Made by a program: the position numbers and the translations under genes. Shown here piece by piece: positions 1 through 9,321 of a stretch of DNA of 64,000 bases. The DNA is from Pedomonas mirosovicensis (GTDB taxonomy: Bacteria; Pseudomonadota; Alphaproteobacteria; Sphingomonadales; Sphingomonadaceae). The DNA is taken from positions 573,001-637,000 of the forward strand of contig NZ_JAKFIA010000001.1 of assembly GCF_022569295.1 (NCBI RefSeq), given 5' to 3'. Under the pieces are notes generated by a model. The model ran no database searches and was not told the DNA's origin. It worked only from the letters and a program-made list of their open reading frames with translations. The stretch's first letter is position 1; each line of letters begins with the position of its first letter.

Positions 1-75
1 CCGGCCGCGCCGCCTTCGACGAACCCGCCCGCGGAGCCGCCCTCAGGGGCGCGCGCCGCAATGCCGCCCGTTTAG
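1..75 (+). CDS. Possible C-terminal end of an upstream gene, proline-rich
   Basis: An open frame enters from the left edge and stops at a TAG at 73-75. It reads as a short Pro/Ala-rich tail (PAAPPSTNPPAEPPSG). A second frame is also open across the edge until 139-141, so the assignment is uncertain. No family can be named from so few residues. Confidence 0.25.
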   Translation, partial: PAAPPSTNPPAEPPSGARAAMPPV

Positions 76-158
76 CAGCGGGGGCGCGGCCTGTTAAGTG
101 CGCGTCTTCGCCCAGCGGTTTAGCGACCTGTTAATAGCATCCCATTAAAAAGCGATTC

Positions 159-1750
159 ATGTTCGAAACGGCCTCCATCGTCGTATCCCACCCTGACCCT
201 TCGTCCAGTGGGCCCGTCGCGGTGCTGCCGCTGGCGGCATTGGTGGCGCTGGTGGACGATCCGCTGGGGCCGTCGTGGGCGATCGATGGCGGCGGGCATC
301 TCCTGATGCGGAACGATGGCGCCTCGCTGCTGCTGGGCGACCCGGCGGCGCGGACGCAGCTGGACCGTGCGGCGGCCGAGGCGCTGTCGACCGGCCGGTC
401 GACGCAGGCGCAGGTGACCATCGGCGGCGAGCCCCGGCGCTACTTCGTCGTGCGGGCCCGCGTCATCGGCGTGGATGACGGGCGGCGGGCCGTGTGGTTC
501 CAGGCGGTGGAAACCACGGTCAAGGACCAGCTCATCGAGGCGCTGCGCGAATCCCGCGCCATGTTCAAGAGCCTCACCGAAGCGGTGGGGGATTTCGCCT
601 GGGTGGTCGATGCGGAAGGGCGCTTCGCCTACGTGAGCGGCGGCGTGCCCTCGGCCGGCCTTGCCGCATGGGATCTCACCGGACGGCGCGTCAGCGACCT
701 GGGCGAGGAGGCAGCCGCCTGCTTCCTGGCGCGCAGTCCCATGCCGCTGCGCGACGTGAACATTCGCACCCCGCTTGGCCGCACGGTCTGCCTGTCGGTG
801 GCGGCGGTGCCCATCATGAACGGCGCCCAGTGGGTCGGGGCGCGGGGCATTGCCCGCAACGTGACGGAGGAGCGCCGCGCCGAGCGCATGCTGGAGGAGG
901 CGCGCAAGCGCGACCGGCTGCTGCGCCAGGTGCTGGACGGCATTCACACCGGCACCGACCCCGCCGCCATGCTGGAGAATGCCTCCAGAGTGACCCGCGC
1001 CGCGTTCGAGGCGGATGTCTGCCGCATCCGCTATGAGCAGGAGACGGTGGAGGACGTGAACCCGGCGCGCAGCCGGCAGGGCAGCGTGCAGCGGCTGCGC
1101 GCGGATTGCCGGTTCCAGGGCGAGAAGGTGGGCGTGCTGGAGGTGGAGCGGCGCAGCGCCGGCTGGGGCCGGGAGGATTCGGTTCTTCTCGGGCAGGTGG
1201 CGGCGCACGTGGCCATGGCCATCGCCCAGGCCAACCATTTGCGGGCGCTGGAGCGGCTGGCGCGCACCGATGGGCTGACCGGCCTTCTCAACCGCCGCGC
1301 CTTCGAGGAGGTGATGGCTCACCGCCTCGGGGGGCTCGGCGAGGGCGGGGGCGTGCTCATGCTCATCGACCTCGACCATTTCAAGCAGCTCAACGACACC
1401 GGCGGCCATGCGGCGGGCGATACGGCCCTGTGCGAGGTCGCCCAGCTGCTTCGCAAGCTGAGCGGGCCGCAGGATGTGGTGGCCCGCTTCGGCGGCGACG
1501 AGTTCGTCCTGTGGTTGGAGGGGGCAAGCCTTTCCGGGGGGAGACGACGGCGCGCGCCGTGATGGACGGCATGGACGGGATTCGCCAGGCCGTGGGCGCG
1601 ACGCAGATCAGCGCTTCGGTGGGCTTTGCCGCCAGCTGCGGGGCGCAGGAGTCGCTCCATGCCCTGATGCTGCGCGCCGATAGCGCGCTCTATACGGTCA
1701 AGGGCAAGGGCCGGGGCGGCTATGCCGCAGCGCAAGGGGAGGGCGGATGA
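159..1750 (+). pseudogene. PAS/GAF-GGDEF diguanylate cyclase, frame broken inside the GGDEF domain
   Basis: This reads as a cytoplasmic diguanylate cyclase making cyclic-di-GMP. A PAS-like segment (about residues 125-250) is followed by a GAF-like segment (about 255-360) and a GGDEF domain with intact DGLTGLLNRR and FGGDEF motifs. I see no membrane segment. The frame from 159 stops at 1562, about 23 residues after GGDEF. The rest of the domain (from about ETTARAVMDG, with the ASVGF and ADSALYTVKGKGRGG hallmarks) continues in another frame to 1750. Adding one G to the six-G run at 1536-1541 restores a 530-residue protein. The stop at 1748-1750 overlaps the next gene's ATG, which argues that the repaired reading was the functional one. 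Either the run is miscalled or the enzyme has lost its C-terminal half-domain. The ribosome site before 159 is weak. Confidence 0.8.
1536..1541 (+). other. Six-G run at the frame break of the GGDEF gene
   Basis: Upstream the coding frame is that of position 159; downstream it is offset by two bases. One additional G (or two fewer) reconnects the GGDEF domain. Confidence 0.7.
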
Positions 1751-3012
1751 GAAAGCCTCCCTTCAAGGGCATTTCCGCCGCAATCGAGCCGGCGCAGGAA
1801 CAACCAACGGCGACGCGCCGCTCCATCCGCATCCTGACCGAGGGAGACGAGGCGGCGCGCGAGCGGCTGGCCGCCGATGCCTCGACGCCGCCGGAAGTGC
1901 TCTACTACCTTGCGGAGCGAGGCAGCCCGCAGGTGCGGGCAACGGTGGCCGCCAACAGGGCCGCGCCCCACCTCGCCAACCGGCTGCTGGCCCGCGACCG
2001 GACCGACGCCGTGCGCGTTCAGCTGGCCCGCAAGGTGGCCCACCTGCTGCCGGAAGCGAGCCAGGCCGACAACCGCCGGGCGCAGGAGCATGTGACGGCC
2101 GTGCTGGAGGCGCTGGCGCACGACCAGGCTCCGCGCGTGCGGATGATTCTGGCCGAGGAGATCAAGTCCAGCGCCCATGTGCCCCACCATGTGGCGCTCA
2201 AGCTGGCGCAGGACGTGGAACTCGCGGTGAGCGGCCCGATGCTGGCCTGCTCGCCGGTGCTGACGGAAGAGGACCTGCTGGCCATCGTGGCCACCTGCCC
2301 GGCGCCGGGCGCGCGGGCGGCCATCGCCGGCCGGCCGCAGGTGAGCGAGCGCCTGTCCCACGCCATCGTGCAATCGGCCGACGCCGCGGCGGTGGCGGCT
2401 TTGCTCGCCAACCCCAACGCCCAGATCCGCGAGGATACGCTGGACGCCATTCTGGACGCCGCGCCCGAGCAGGAGACCTGGCATCAGCCGCTGGCGCTGC
2501 GGACGGAGCTGCCGGTGCCGGCGATGCGGCGCATCGCCGGGTTCGTCGCTGCCGCGCTGGTGGAGCAGATGATCGCCCGCCATGGGGTGGAGCCTTCGGT
2601 TGCCAGCGACCTTCTCTCCCGCGTGCAGCGGCGGCTGGACCACGCCGGGGCGCTTACGGAAGCGGACGACACGGCGGTGCAGGCTGCGGCGGTGCTCCAT
2701 GCCGGGCGCTTTGGCGATGCCTGGGTGCGCCGCATGGTGGTGGAGGGCAAGCTTGGGCTGGTGACGGCGGTGATCGGCCTTGCCGCCGAGGTGGGAATCC
2801 CGACGGCCCAGCGCATCATGGCCAGCGGCTCGGCCCAGGCGGTGATGGCCCTGTGCTGGGCAGCGCAGCTTTCCGCCACCACGGCGGAGGGAATGCAGCA
2901 GCTGGTGGCCAAAATCCCCGAGACCGAGCGCCTCACCCAGACGCGGGGCGGCCTCTATCCGCTTCCCGCCACCCAGATGGCCGAGATTCTCGACAGCTTC
3001 CACGCCGCCTAG
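1747..3012 (+). CDS. DUF2336 domain-containing protein
   Basis: This 421-residue protein matches the alphaproteobacterial DUF2336 family. Its N-terminal half is built from short helical repeats with the signature PPEVLYYLAERGSPQVRATVAANRAAP... (HEAT-like, about residues 40-110). No signal peptide or membrane helix is seen. The ATG at 1747 overlaps the stop of the preceding GGDEF gene (ATGA), so the two are probably translationally coupled and work together. The family's molecular role is not established; the context suggests a partner in c-di-GMP or stress signalling. Assignment to the family is confident, function is not. Confidence 0.85.
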   Translation: MRKPPFKGISAAIEPAQEQPTATRRSIRILTEGDEAARERLAADASTPPEVLYYLAERGSPQVRATVAANRAAPHLANRLLARDRTDAVRVQLARKVAHLLPEASQADNRRAQEHVTAVLEALAHDQAPRVRMILAEEIKSSAHVPHHVALKLAQDVELAVSGPMLACSPVLTEEDLLAIVATCPAPGARAAIAGRPQVSERLSHAIVQSADAAAVAALLANPNAQIREDTLDAILDAAPEQETWHQPLALRTELPVPAMRRIAGFVAAALVEQMIARHGVEPSVASDLLSRVQRRLDHAGALTEADDTAVQAAAVLHAGRFGDAWVRRMVVEGKLGLVTAVIGLAAEVGIPTAQRIMASGSAQAVMALCWAAQLSATTAEGMQQLVAKIPETERLTQTRGGLYPLPATQMAEILDSFHAA

Positions 3013-3082
3013 GGCGGCTCTGGTTTCGCGCAGGACGCCAGCCATCCCAGGCGCGCAGGGACAGGAGGGCGGCTTCGCGCGT

Positions 3083-3128
3083 TCTAGAGCCACGATCTGC
3101 TTGGATCGCGTTGGATCGCGGCTCTAAG
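3083..3128. repeat. Intergenic AGAGCC/GGCTCT hairpin repeat
   Basis: The arms TCTAGAGCCACGATC (3083-3097) and GGATCGCGGCTCTAAG (3113-3128) pair, with a 10-bp direct repeat TTGGATCGCG (3101-3110 and 3111-3120) inside. A second copy of the same design lies at 55181-55221. It resembles the short palindromic elements common between alphaproteobacterial genes. Confidence 0.55.
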
Positions 3129-3236
3129 CCCCTTGCTGGCCGCAGCTTCCGCGCCGCAGGACGCGCCGTCCTGCGCGAGAGCTGCTGCAGGCACGGGGCG
3201 GCGCCGGGCGTGAGGGCCAGATGCGAGGGACACATC

Positions 3237-3653
3237 ATGGGGCCCGTGGTTGAGAGTTTGCTTCAGGGCGTGCCGGTGCTGCTGCTGCACCTGGGCGTGG
3301 CCATTGCGGTGCTTGTGGCGGCGCTGGCCATCTACATCGCCATCACCCCGCACAAGGAAATCGCCCTCATCCGCGCGGGCAACGCGGCGGCGGCGGTGCT
3401 GCTGGGCGGAACGGCCCTCAGCCTCGCCATTCCGCTGGCCTTCTGCCTCGCCGGCGCGGTGAACGCCTGGGACATCCTGCTGTGGGGCCTCCTGACGCTG
3501 ACCGTGCAGGTCATCACCGCCACGATCATTGATCTGGTGGTTTTACCCAATCTGCCGCGCCGCATCGCGCGCGGCGACATGGCGGCGGCGGCGCTGCTGA
3601 CCGGCGTCAAGCTGTCCATGGCCGCGCTGCTGGCCGCCGCAGTTGCGGTGTGA
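3237..3653 (+). CDS. DUF350 family inner-membrane protein
   Basis: A 138-residue, strongly hydrophobic protein with four predicted membrane helices (about residues 10-33, 48-70, 78-100, 115-136). Length and pattern fit DUF350/UPF0719. The ATG at 3237 was chosen because the hydrophobic N-terminus follows at once; the upstream frame is non-coding in character. It ends 6 bases before the next gene, so the two are likely co-transcribed. The family's role is unknown. Confidence 0.8.
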   Translation: MGPVVESLLQGVPVLLLHLGVAIAVLVAALAIYIAITPHKEIALIRAGNAAAAVLLGGTALSLAIPLAFCLAGAVNAWDILLWGLLTLTVQVITATIIDLVVLPNLPRRIARGDMAAAALLTGVKLSMAALLAAAVAV

Positions 3654-3659
3654 TGAGCA

Positions 3660-4544
3660 ATGTTCGAGTATCTGGGTCGTATTGTTGGCGGCGTGCTGCG
3701 CCTGATGGTCTTCTTTCTCACGGCGGCGGTGGTGATGCACTACCTCGCCCCCGAGGCGATGACGCAGATCAGGCGGCTGAGATCTTCCGGCGAACGGCTG
3801 ATTGACGGCGATGCCACCCCGCGCCGGCCTGGGCGGACGGGGGAGGCGAAGATCCTCCAGCCCGGCGTGCTGTTCCGCATGAGCGATCCGGAACCCGGCA
3901 ATTCCCTCGGCACCGCCTTCAAGGTGGGCGGCGGCACGCTGTGGCTCACCGCCAACCATGTGGTCAGCCAGTGCGACCAGGTGGGGCTCGACATGGGGCC
4001 GTTCTATGCCGCCACGGTCGAGCCCGGTTACAGCCTGCCGGAGGCGGATGTGGCGGCCATTCACCTGCCGGCACATGTGCCCCAATCCCTGCCGCTGGCG
4101 CGGCAGCTGCCGGAGCCGGGCGATGCCGGCTATCACATGGGCTTCCCGCGCGGGCACCGCGCCGTCGTCGTCAGCCGCTACATGGGCGAGGCGGAAGCGA
4201 TGGTGGGCACCCGCAAGCGCAGCCCGGTGCTGGTGTGGGCGGAGCGCCAGCGCCTGCCCGCCTTCAGCGGCACGCTGGCCGGCATCAGCGGCGGCCCGGC
4301 GCTCAACGGCCGGGGCAGGCTCATCGGCATCAACATCGCCGTCAGCGAGCGGCGCGGGCGCATCCTCACCGCCCACCCGGACGCCATCGCCGCCGTGCTG
4401 GCGGCAGAGAAGGCGCTGACGGTCAGCCGCGCCGCAGGCCAGGCCGCGCCGCCGCAAGCGCTCAACCCGCGCACCGCTCCAAGCATGGCCCGCGCGCTGG
4501 AGAACGCCGGCACCATGCGGCGCGTGCACTGCCACGTTGAGTAG
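3660..4544 (+). CDS. Membrane-anchored trypsin-like serine protease
   Basis: A 294-residue protein. One N-terminal membrane helix (about residues 10-30) is followed by a compact S1-type peptidase domain. The triad is readable: His in WLTANHVV, Asp in LPEADVAAIHLP, and Ser in SGTLAGISGGPALN (the GxSGGP nucleophile motif). The layout suggests a protease domain held in the periplasm by the anchor. No PDZ domain is present, so this is not a DegP/HtrA protein. It directly follows the DUF350 gene. Its substrate cannot be inferred. Confidence 0.82.
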   Translation: MFEYLGRIVGGVLRLMVFFLTAAVVMHYLAPEAMTQIRRLRSSGERLIDGDATPRRPGRTGEAKILQPGVLFRMSDPEPGNSLGTAFKVGGGTLWLTANHVVSQCDQVGLDMGPFYAATVEPGYSLPEADVAAIHLPAHVPQSLPLARQLPEPGDAGYHMGFPRGHRAVVVSRYMGEAEAMVGTRKRSPVLVWAERQRLPAFSGTLAGISGGPALNGRGRLIGINIAVSERRGRILTAHPDAIAAVLAAEKALTVSRAAGQAAPPQALNPRTAPSMARALENAGTMRRVHCHVE

Positions 4545-4566
4545 AGGGCGAGTCGGGTGGTTTTTT

Positions 4567-4607
4567 TGCAGGGGTCACGCTCAGCCAGCGGCTTCGCTTC
4601 CCCTGCA
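4567..4607. repeat. GCAGGGG/CCCCTGC dispersed hairpin, copy 1
   Basis: Perfect 8-bp inverted arms TGCAGGGG (4567-4574) and CCCCTGCA (4600-4607). It is one member of an intergenic family found repeatedly in this window. It sits between the protease gene and argB. Confidence 0.6.
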
Positions 4608-4664
4608 TCCCCAGTTCGTTTGAGCGGGCTATGTTTCCTGAGTCTCTTGCCAGGAGCCGGATCG

Positions 4665-4704
4665 AAAAGGGCCGCGCCCTTGATTGAAGGACACGGCCCT
4701 TTTT
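4665..4704. terminator. Bidirectional rho-independent terminator
   Basis: AAAAGGGCCG (4665-4674) pairs with CGGCCCTTTT (4694-4703). A T run follows on the plus strand and the leading A run gives a U tract on the minus strand. It lies between the convergent protease gene and argB and can serve both. Confidence 0.75.
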
Positions 4705-4725
4705 AACGAACGGGGAGGTTGCCAA

Positions 4726-4750
4726 GAGGGGCTCGGCCCTCCTGCAAAAC
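4726..4750. repeat. Dispersed hairpin family, partial copy
   Basis: GAGGG...CCCTC followed by CTGCAAAAC, matching the right half of the CCCCTGCAAA family. It lies immediately downstream of the argB stop. Confidence 0.4.
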
Positions 4751-4770
4751 CCAATTCCACCTTCCAAACC

Positions 4771-5685
4771 CTAGCTCCGGCGGACGAGCGTGCCCGCGCC
4801 GCGACGGGTGAAGATTTCCAGCAGCATGGAGTGGGGCACCCGGCCGTTGAGGATGACGGCGGCATCCACGCCCTTCTTCAGCGCATCGATGCAGGTCTCG
4901 ATCTTCGGGATCATGCCGCCCTGAATGGTGCCGTCGGCGATGAGGCCGTCGATCTTCTGGGGCGTCAGGTCGGTCAGGAGGTTCTTCTCCTTGTCGAGCA
5001 CGCCCGGCACGTCGGTCAGCAGAAACAGCCGCGCCGCCTTCAACGCCCCGGCAATGGCCCCGGCCATGGTGTCGGCGTTGATGTTGTAGGTGTTGCCTTC
5101 CGCATCGACGCCGATGGGCGCGATGACGGGAATGACGTTGGACTGGCGGAACATGTCCAAGACGCTTACGTCCACCACGTCCGGCTCGCCGACGAAGCCG
5201 AGGTCGAGGATGCGCTCGATGTTCGAATCAGGGTCGCGCTTGGTGCGGGTGACCTTGCGGGCGGTGACGAGGTTGGCATCCTTGCCCGACAGGCCGACGG
5301 CCGTGCCGCCCGCCCGGTTGATGTGGTGCACCACTTCCTTGTTGATGGACCCGGCCAGCACCATCTCGGCGATCGCGGCGGTCTCGGCGTCGGTGACGCG
5401 CAGGCCATCGATGAAATTCGAGCGAATGCCGAGGCGTTCCAGCATCTTGCCGATCTGCGGGCCGCCGCCATGCACCACCACCGGGTGGATGCCGACTTTC
5501 TTCAGGAGAACGATATCCTTGGCGAAGGCGGCGGCGAGGTGGGATTCGCCCATGGCATGGCCGCCGTACTTCACCACGAAGGTCTTGCCCGCGTACTTGC
5601 GAAGGTAGGGCAGGGCCTCGATGAGGGTTTCAACCTTTTCCAGGTCCACCGGATCGGGGCTGTGATTCTTGGTGTTGTCCGTCAA
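4771..5685 (-). CDS. argB: Acetylglutamate kinase
   Basis: Phosphorylates N-acetyl-L-glutamate in the second step of arginine biosynthesis, in the cytoplasm. The 304-residue product has the amino-acid-kinase fold: [10 protein letters not shown] at the N-terminus, [10 protein letters not shown] (acetylglutamate site), NINADTMAG and LLTDVPGVL near the nucleotide site, and GGMIPK near the C-terminus. The open frame extends to 5994, but the family N-terminus and a good ribosome site (CAGGAGAG, minus strand) point to a TTG start at 5685. It is the last gene of the rpmH-rnpA-yidD-yidC-engB-argB series and ends at a bidirectional terminator. Confidence 0.95.
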   Translation of the reverse strand: MTDNTKNHSPDPVDLEKVETLIEALPYLRKYAGKTFVVKYGGHAMGESHLAAAFAKDIVLLKKVGIHPVVVHGGGPQIGKMLERLGIRSNFIDGLRVTDAETAAIAEMVLAGSINKEVVHHINRAGGTAVGLSGKDANLVTARKVTRTKRDPDSNIERILDLGFVGEPDVVDVSVLDMFRQSNVIPVIAPIGVDAEGNTYNINADTMAGAIAGALKAARLFLLTDVPGVLDKEKNLLTDLTPQKIDGLIADGTIQGGMIPKIETCIDALKKGVDAAVILNGRVPHSMLLEIFTRRGAGTLVRRS

Positions 5686-5897
5686 CGCTGCTCTCCTGGC
5701 ACGCGGCGCATGGCACGCGCCACACAATACCAACCAGCCCCTCGGCCAACGGCCTCCCGGCTTTGGGTGCGCCATAGCGCCGAAACGTCCCGCACGCCAG
5801 CAGTTCCGTAAGGCGTGGCAGATTTGCCGCCCGCGCGCGTTGCGCGGGCGCGACAGCGGGGCGGATTCGGGGAAAGATAATTTCAGGGAATTTGCTT

Positions 5898-5934
5898 GCA
5901 GAGGGCCCGGACCCTCTGCGCGTCCCCTGCAAAA
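5898..5934. repeat. Dispersed hairpin family, copy with CCCCTGCAAAAC tail
   Basis: GCAGAGGG (5898-5905) pairs with CCCTCTGC (5912-5919) around CCCGGA, then CCCCTGCAAAAC follows. It sits just downstream of the engB stop, in the 259-bp engB-argB gap, which otherwise shows nothing but the argB ribosome site. Confidence 0.55.
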
Positions 5935-5944
5935 CCTTAAAGCC

Positions 5945-6628
5945 TCAGAACTCCGACAGCGCCAGGCTGGCGATAACGGCGCGGACCTCATCAATGCCCC
6001 GACCCTTGGCGGAGGAGGTGGCCAGCAGTTCCGGGTGGCAGGCGGTGTGCTTGCGGGCGACGGCCTCGACGCTCTCGATGGCCTTGGCGGCCTCGTACTG
6101 GTTCAGCTTGTCCAGCTTGGTGAGGATGAGCTGGTAGGAGACGGCGGCCTCGTCGAGCAGCTTCATGATCGGCAGGTCCGCATCCTTCACGCCATGGCGT
6201 GAATCGATCAGCACGAACACCCGCTTCAGCACCGAACGGCCGCGCAGGTAAGTGCGGATCTGCCGCTGCCAGGCCTCGACCATCGGCTTGGGCGCCTCGG
6301 CGTAGCCGTAGCCGGGCATGTCGACGAGGCGCAGCTGCGGCCCGGCAGGATCGCCGACGTCGAAGAAGTTCAGCTCCTGCGTGCGCCCCGGCGTGTTGGA
6401 GGTGCGCGCCAGGCCGTTGCGGTTGGTGATGGCGTTGATGAGGCTCGACTTGCCCACATTCGAGCGCCCGGCAAAGGCGATCTCCGGGCAGATGGCCTGC
6501 GGCAGGAACTCCACCTTGGGGGCGGAGAGCAGGAAGGTGACCGGCCCCGCGAACAGCCGCCGTCCGGCCTCGATCATCTCGGGGTCGTTCTGCGCGCTCA
6601 GCGGCTGGTCTGCGGTGGTCTCGGTCAT
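5945..6628 (-). CDS. engB: Ribosome biogenesis GTPase EngB (YsxC/YihA)
   Basis: An essential TRAFAC GTPase for assembly of the large ribosomal subunit. The 227-residue product carries G1 [10 protein letters not shown], the switch I region [10 protein letters not shown]3 DMPGYGYA, G4 TKLDKL and G5 SSAKG, all in order. The frame stays open upstream to 7033, but the ATG at 6628 gives the usual family length and follows yidC by 41 bases. The neighbours argue for co-expression with protein-insertion genes, an arrangement common in alphaproteobacteria. Confidence 0.95.
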   Translation of the reverse strand: MTETTADQPLSAQNDPEMIEAGRRLFAGPVTFLLSAPKVEFLPQAICPEIAFAGRSNVGKSSLINAITNRNGLARTSNTPGRTQELNFFDVGDPAGPQLRLVDMPGYGYAEAPKPMVEAWQRQIRTYLRGRSVLKRVFVLIDSRHGVKDADLPIMKLLDEAAVSYQLILTKLDKLNQYEAAKAIESVEAVARKHTACHPELLATSSAKGRGIDEVRAVIASLALSEF

Positions 6629-6669
6629 TGTGCGTCCTGTCTGTCGGGCGAGGCCTGAGGGCTTGCGCC

Positions 6670-8406
6670 TCAGGCCTTGTTGGCCTTGCGCTTCTCGGCC
6701 TTGGCCTGCGCCTTCTCCTCCTCCTGCTTGCCGTGGCGCTTGAGGAGCACCCACTGCTGCAGGATGGAGAGCAGGTTGTTGACGGTCCAGTAGAGCACCA
6801 GGCCCGCGGCGAACGGCGCGAGGATGAAGGTGAAGATGATCGGCATGAGGCCGAAGACCTTCTGCTGCACCGGGTCGACCGGCTGCGGGTTCAGCTTCTG
6901 CTGGAGGTACATGGTCACGCCCATGATGATCGGCAGCACGCCCACGGCCAGCATCGGCGGCGGCGTGAAATCCAAGAGGCCGAACAGGTTCACCGGGGTC
7001 AGCGGATCGGGCGCGGAGAGATCCTTGATCCACAGGATGAAGGGCTGGTGGCGCATTTCAATGGTGACGAACAGCACCTTGTAGAGCGCGAAGAACACCG
7101 GGATCTGCAGAACGATCGGCAGGCACCCGCCCAGCGGATTGACCTTCTCCTTCTGGTACAGCTCCATGATGGCGCGCTGCTGCTGCTGCTTGTCGTCCTT
7201 ATAGCGCTCCTGCAGCTCCTTCATCTTGGGCTGGAGCACGCGCAGGCGGTTCATGCTGGCATAGGACTTGTTGGCCAGCGGGAACATGATCGCCTTCACG
7301 ATGACGGTGAGGCCGATGATGGCGAAGCCGAAGTTGCCCACCAGGTTATAGAGCCAGTCCAGCACCGCGAAGATCGGACGGGTGAGGAAGTAGAACCAGC
7401 CCCAGTCGATGGCGCGGTCGAACAGCGGAATGGCGTACTGCTTCTCATACTGGTCGATGAGAGCGACTTCCTTCGCGCCGGCGAACAGGCGGATGGTCTG
7501 GGCCTCGGCCGCGCCGGGGGCGACGTTGATCGCGCCGGTGAGGTAGTCGGCCTGGAAGCTGTCCGGGCCGAAGCTGCGGAACGCGCCGGTGAAGGGCAGC
7601 TTCTGATCCGGCACCATGGCGGCGAGCCAGTACTTGTCGGTGATGCCGAGCCAGCCGCCGGTCGTCTGGAACTGCTGCGGGCCGTCTTCCACCAGGTCCT
7701 TGTACTTTACTTCCTCAAGCGTGCCGTTGAAGACGCCGAGCGGGCCTTCGTGCAGCACGTAGTAGCTCTTGCCGTGGGGCAAGCCGGCGCGGGCGACGCG
7801 GCCATAGCCGTTCAGCGCCACCGGAGCGCCAGCCTTGTTCTCGACGCTCTGGGTGACGGTGAACATGAAGTTTTCGTCCACCGCGAAGCGCAGGCGGAAG
7901 GTGAGGCCCTGGCCGTTGTCCCACGACAGGGTGACCGGCTGGCCGGGGCGGAGCTGCGCGTTGTCGGCGGTCCACACCGTGTCCTTGGTGGGCAGCGCAA
8001 GGCCGCCGGTCGCGGTCCAGCCGAACTCGGCGTAGTAGGGGTGCGCCGCGCCCGCGGGCGAGAACAGGGTGATGTTGGGCGAAGTCTTGTCCACCGTCTC
8101 GTGGTACTTGGTCAGCACCAGGTCATCGATGCGCGCGCCCTTGAGCGAGATCGAGCCCTTCAGCTCCGGCGTGCTGATGGCGACGCGGGGCGCGCCGTTG
8201 ATGAGGGCCTCGCGCGGCTGCGTGCGCGGCGAGGGCGATTCGGGCCCGCCTTCGGCATGCGGCGACGTGGGGATCACGTCCGTTTGCTCGACGACGGCTG
8301 CCTTCTGCTGCTCCTCGGCCTGGGGTTTCACGAAGAAGTGATCCCAACCGATCAGGATCAGGACTGACAACACCATTGCCAGGATCAGGTTCTTTTGATC
8401 GCCCAC
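6670..8406 (-). CDS. yidC: Membrane protein insertase YidC
   Basis: Inserts and folds inner-membrane proteins, alone or with SecYEG. The 578-residue product has an N-terminal signal anchor (NLILAMVLSVLILIGW), a large periplasmic beta domain (about residues 60-330), then the conserved 60KD_IMP core (about 345-560) with five hydrophobic segments, and a Lys-rich C-terminal tail. A GTG at 8406 preceded by AAAGG is preferred over upstream codons, because the anchor follows directly and the yidD stop is only four bases away. Length fits Gram-negative YidC. Confidence 0.95.
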   Translation of the reverse strand: MGDQKNLILAMVLSVLILIGWDHFFVKPQAEEQQKAAVVEQTDVIPTSPHAEGGPESPSPRTQPREALINGAPRVAISTPELKGSISLKGARIDDLVLTKYHETVDKTSPNITLFSPAGAAHPYYAEFGWTATGGLALPTKDTVWTADNAQLRPGQPVTLSWDNGQGLTFRLRFAVDENFMFTVTQSVENKAGAPVALNGYGRVARAGLPHGKSYYVLHEGPLGVFNGTLEEVKYKDLVEDGPQQFQTTGGWLGITDKYWLAAMVPDQKLPFTGAFRSFGPDSFQADYLTGAINVAPGAAEAQTIRLFAGAKEVALIDQYEKQYAIPLFDRAIDWGWFYFLTRPIFAVLDWLYNLVGNFGFAIIGLTVIVKAIMFPLANKSYASMNRLRVLQPKMKELQERYKDDKQQQQRAIMELYQKEKVNPLGGCLPIVLQIPVFFALYKVLFVTIEMRHQPFILWIKDLSAPDPLTPVNLFGLLDFTPPPMLAVGVLPIIMGVTMYLQQKLNPQPVDPVQQKVFGLMPIIFTFILAPFAAGLVLYWTVNNLLSILQQWVLLKRHGKQEEEKAQAKAEKRKANKA

Positions 8407-8410
8407 GTCA

Positions 8411-8689
8411 CTACCTTTGAACGGGTGGATGATTGAAGTCTTTGCGCGGCGGCACCGGATCGAACCCATGTCCGCCCCAGGGATGGCAACGCGCAATGCG
8501 TTTAACCGCCAGCCACGTGCCGCGCCACGGCCCATGCAGCCGCAGAGCCTCCAGCGCATAGTCGGAACACGACGGATGATACCGGCACGAGGGCGGCAGC
8601 ACGGCCGAAAACGACCATTGCCAGAGCCGCACAAACATCCCGAGTACGCGCGTGACCATAGGCTGGCTATTCCCGTGCCCGCCGCTCAT
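8411..8689 (-). CDS. yidD: Membrane protein insertion efficiency factor YidD
   Basis: A 92-residue peripheral inner-membrane protein that assists YidC-dependent insertion. The diagnostic Cys-rich motif [15 protein letters not shown] is present, followed by [17 protein letters not shown]. The ATG at 8689 starts one base after the rnpA stop, implying coupling. An internal ATG at 8659 is possible, since family members often begin near that point. It lies between rnpA and yidC as in most bacteria. Confidence 0.93.
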   Translation of the reverse strand: MSGGHGNSQPMVTRVLGMFVRLWQWSFSAVLPPSCRYHPSCSDYALEALRLHGPWRGTWLAVKRIARCHPWGGHGFDPVPPRKDFNHPPVQR

Positions 8690-8690
8690 G

Positions 8691-9149
8691 TCAATGCCGC
8701 GCCAGTTTTCGCATGGCCCGCTCAAGGTCTGAAACCATGTCAGAATAGGAGCGCGTCAGGCCGCCGCTGCGGCCAATCAGCACATAATCCGTTCCCTGGG
8801 CGGCGCGGGGCGCCAGCACCTCGCGGGCGAGGGCGCGCAGACGCCGCTTCAAACGATTGCGGACGACCGAAGTGCCGACCCTCTTGGTCACGGTAAAGCC
8901 GACCCGGGGCGGGCCTGGGTCCGGCTGCCCGGCTGGCGAAGGAGAAATCGGCTCCGCCCCGCCCGGCGGCGGGGGAGCGCCCGGGGTTGCTCCCGGCTCG
9001 GCCTGGCCCGTATCCGGGCCGTTGCCCGTCTTTGCGTTCGCCTTTGCCGAGCGCTCGCGCGCCAGCAAAACGAAACCGGGCGCCGACCAGCGACGCCCTC
9101 CGTTCGCCGCCAGGAAATCCTGGCGTTTGCGTAGCTTCTCGAGCTTCAA
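8691..9149 (-). CDS. rnpA: Ribonuclease P protein component, with proline-rich insertion
   Basis: The protein subunit of RNase P, which matures tRNA 5' ends. The N-terminal strand ([12 protein letters not shown]) and the RNR motif [15 protein letters not shown] are clear. Between them, about residues 35-82, lies a Gly/Pro-rich, low-complexity insertion ([15 protein letters not shown]) absent from typical proteins of about 120 residues. The total is 152 residues. Such an insertion should project as a disordered loop. It is followed at once by yidD and preceded by rpmH. Confidence 0.93.
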   Translation of the reverse strand: MKLEKLRKRQDFLAANGGRRWSAPGFVLLARERSAKANAKTGNGPDTGQAEPGATPGAPPPPGGAEPISPSPAGQPDPGPPRVGFTVTKRVGTSVVRNRLKRRLRALAREVLAPRAAQGTDYVLIGRSGGLTRSYSDMVSDLERAMRKLARH

Positions 9150-9186
9150 GGTCTTGCCCCCTTGTGTTTACCGGGGGGCAACCCCC

Positions 9187-9321
9187 TTAGGCCGACAGCT
9201 TCTTGCGACCCTTGGCCCGGCGATTGGCCAGAACCTTGCGGCCACCAGCAGTGGCCATACGGGCACGGAAACCATGACGGCGCTTACGCACCAGACGGCT
9301 CGGTTGATAAGTCCGCTTCAT
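9187..9321 (-). CDS. rpmH: 50S ribosomal protein L34
   Basis: A 44-residue basic protein of the large subunit. The start [18 protein letters not shown] and the end [12 protein letters not shown] are the standard L34 signature. ATG at 9321, TAA at 9187-9189. It is the first gene of the rnpA/yidC series, so the series promoter must lie above 9322. dnaA is not adjacent and no DnaA-box cluster is visible. Confidence 0.97.
   Translation of the reverse strand: MKRTYQPSRLVRKRRHGFRARMATAGGRKVLANRRAKGRKKLSA

Noticed and set aside
1722-3653. 643-codon plus-strand frame joining the DUF2336 region to the DUF350 protein
   Set aside because: Its first 500 codons are an out-of-frame Gly/Arg/Ala-rich shadow of DUF2336; only the last 138 codons, from the ATG at 3237, are a real protein.
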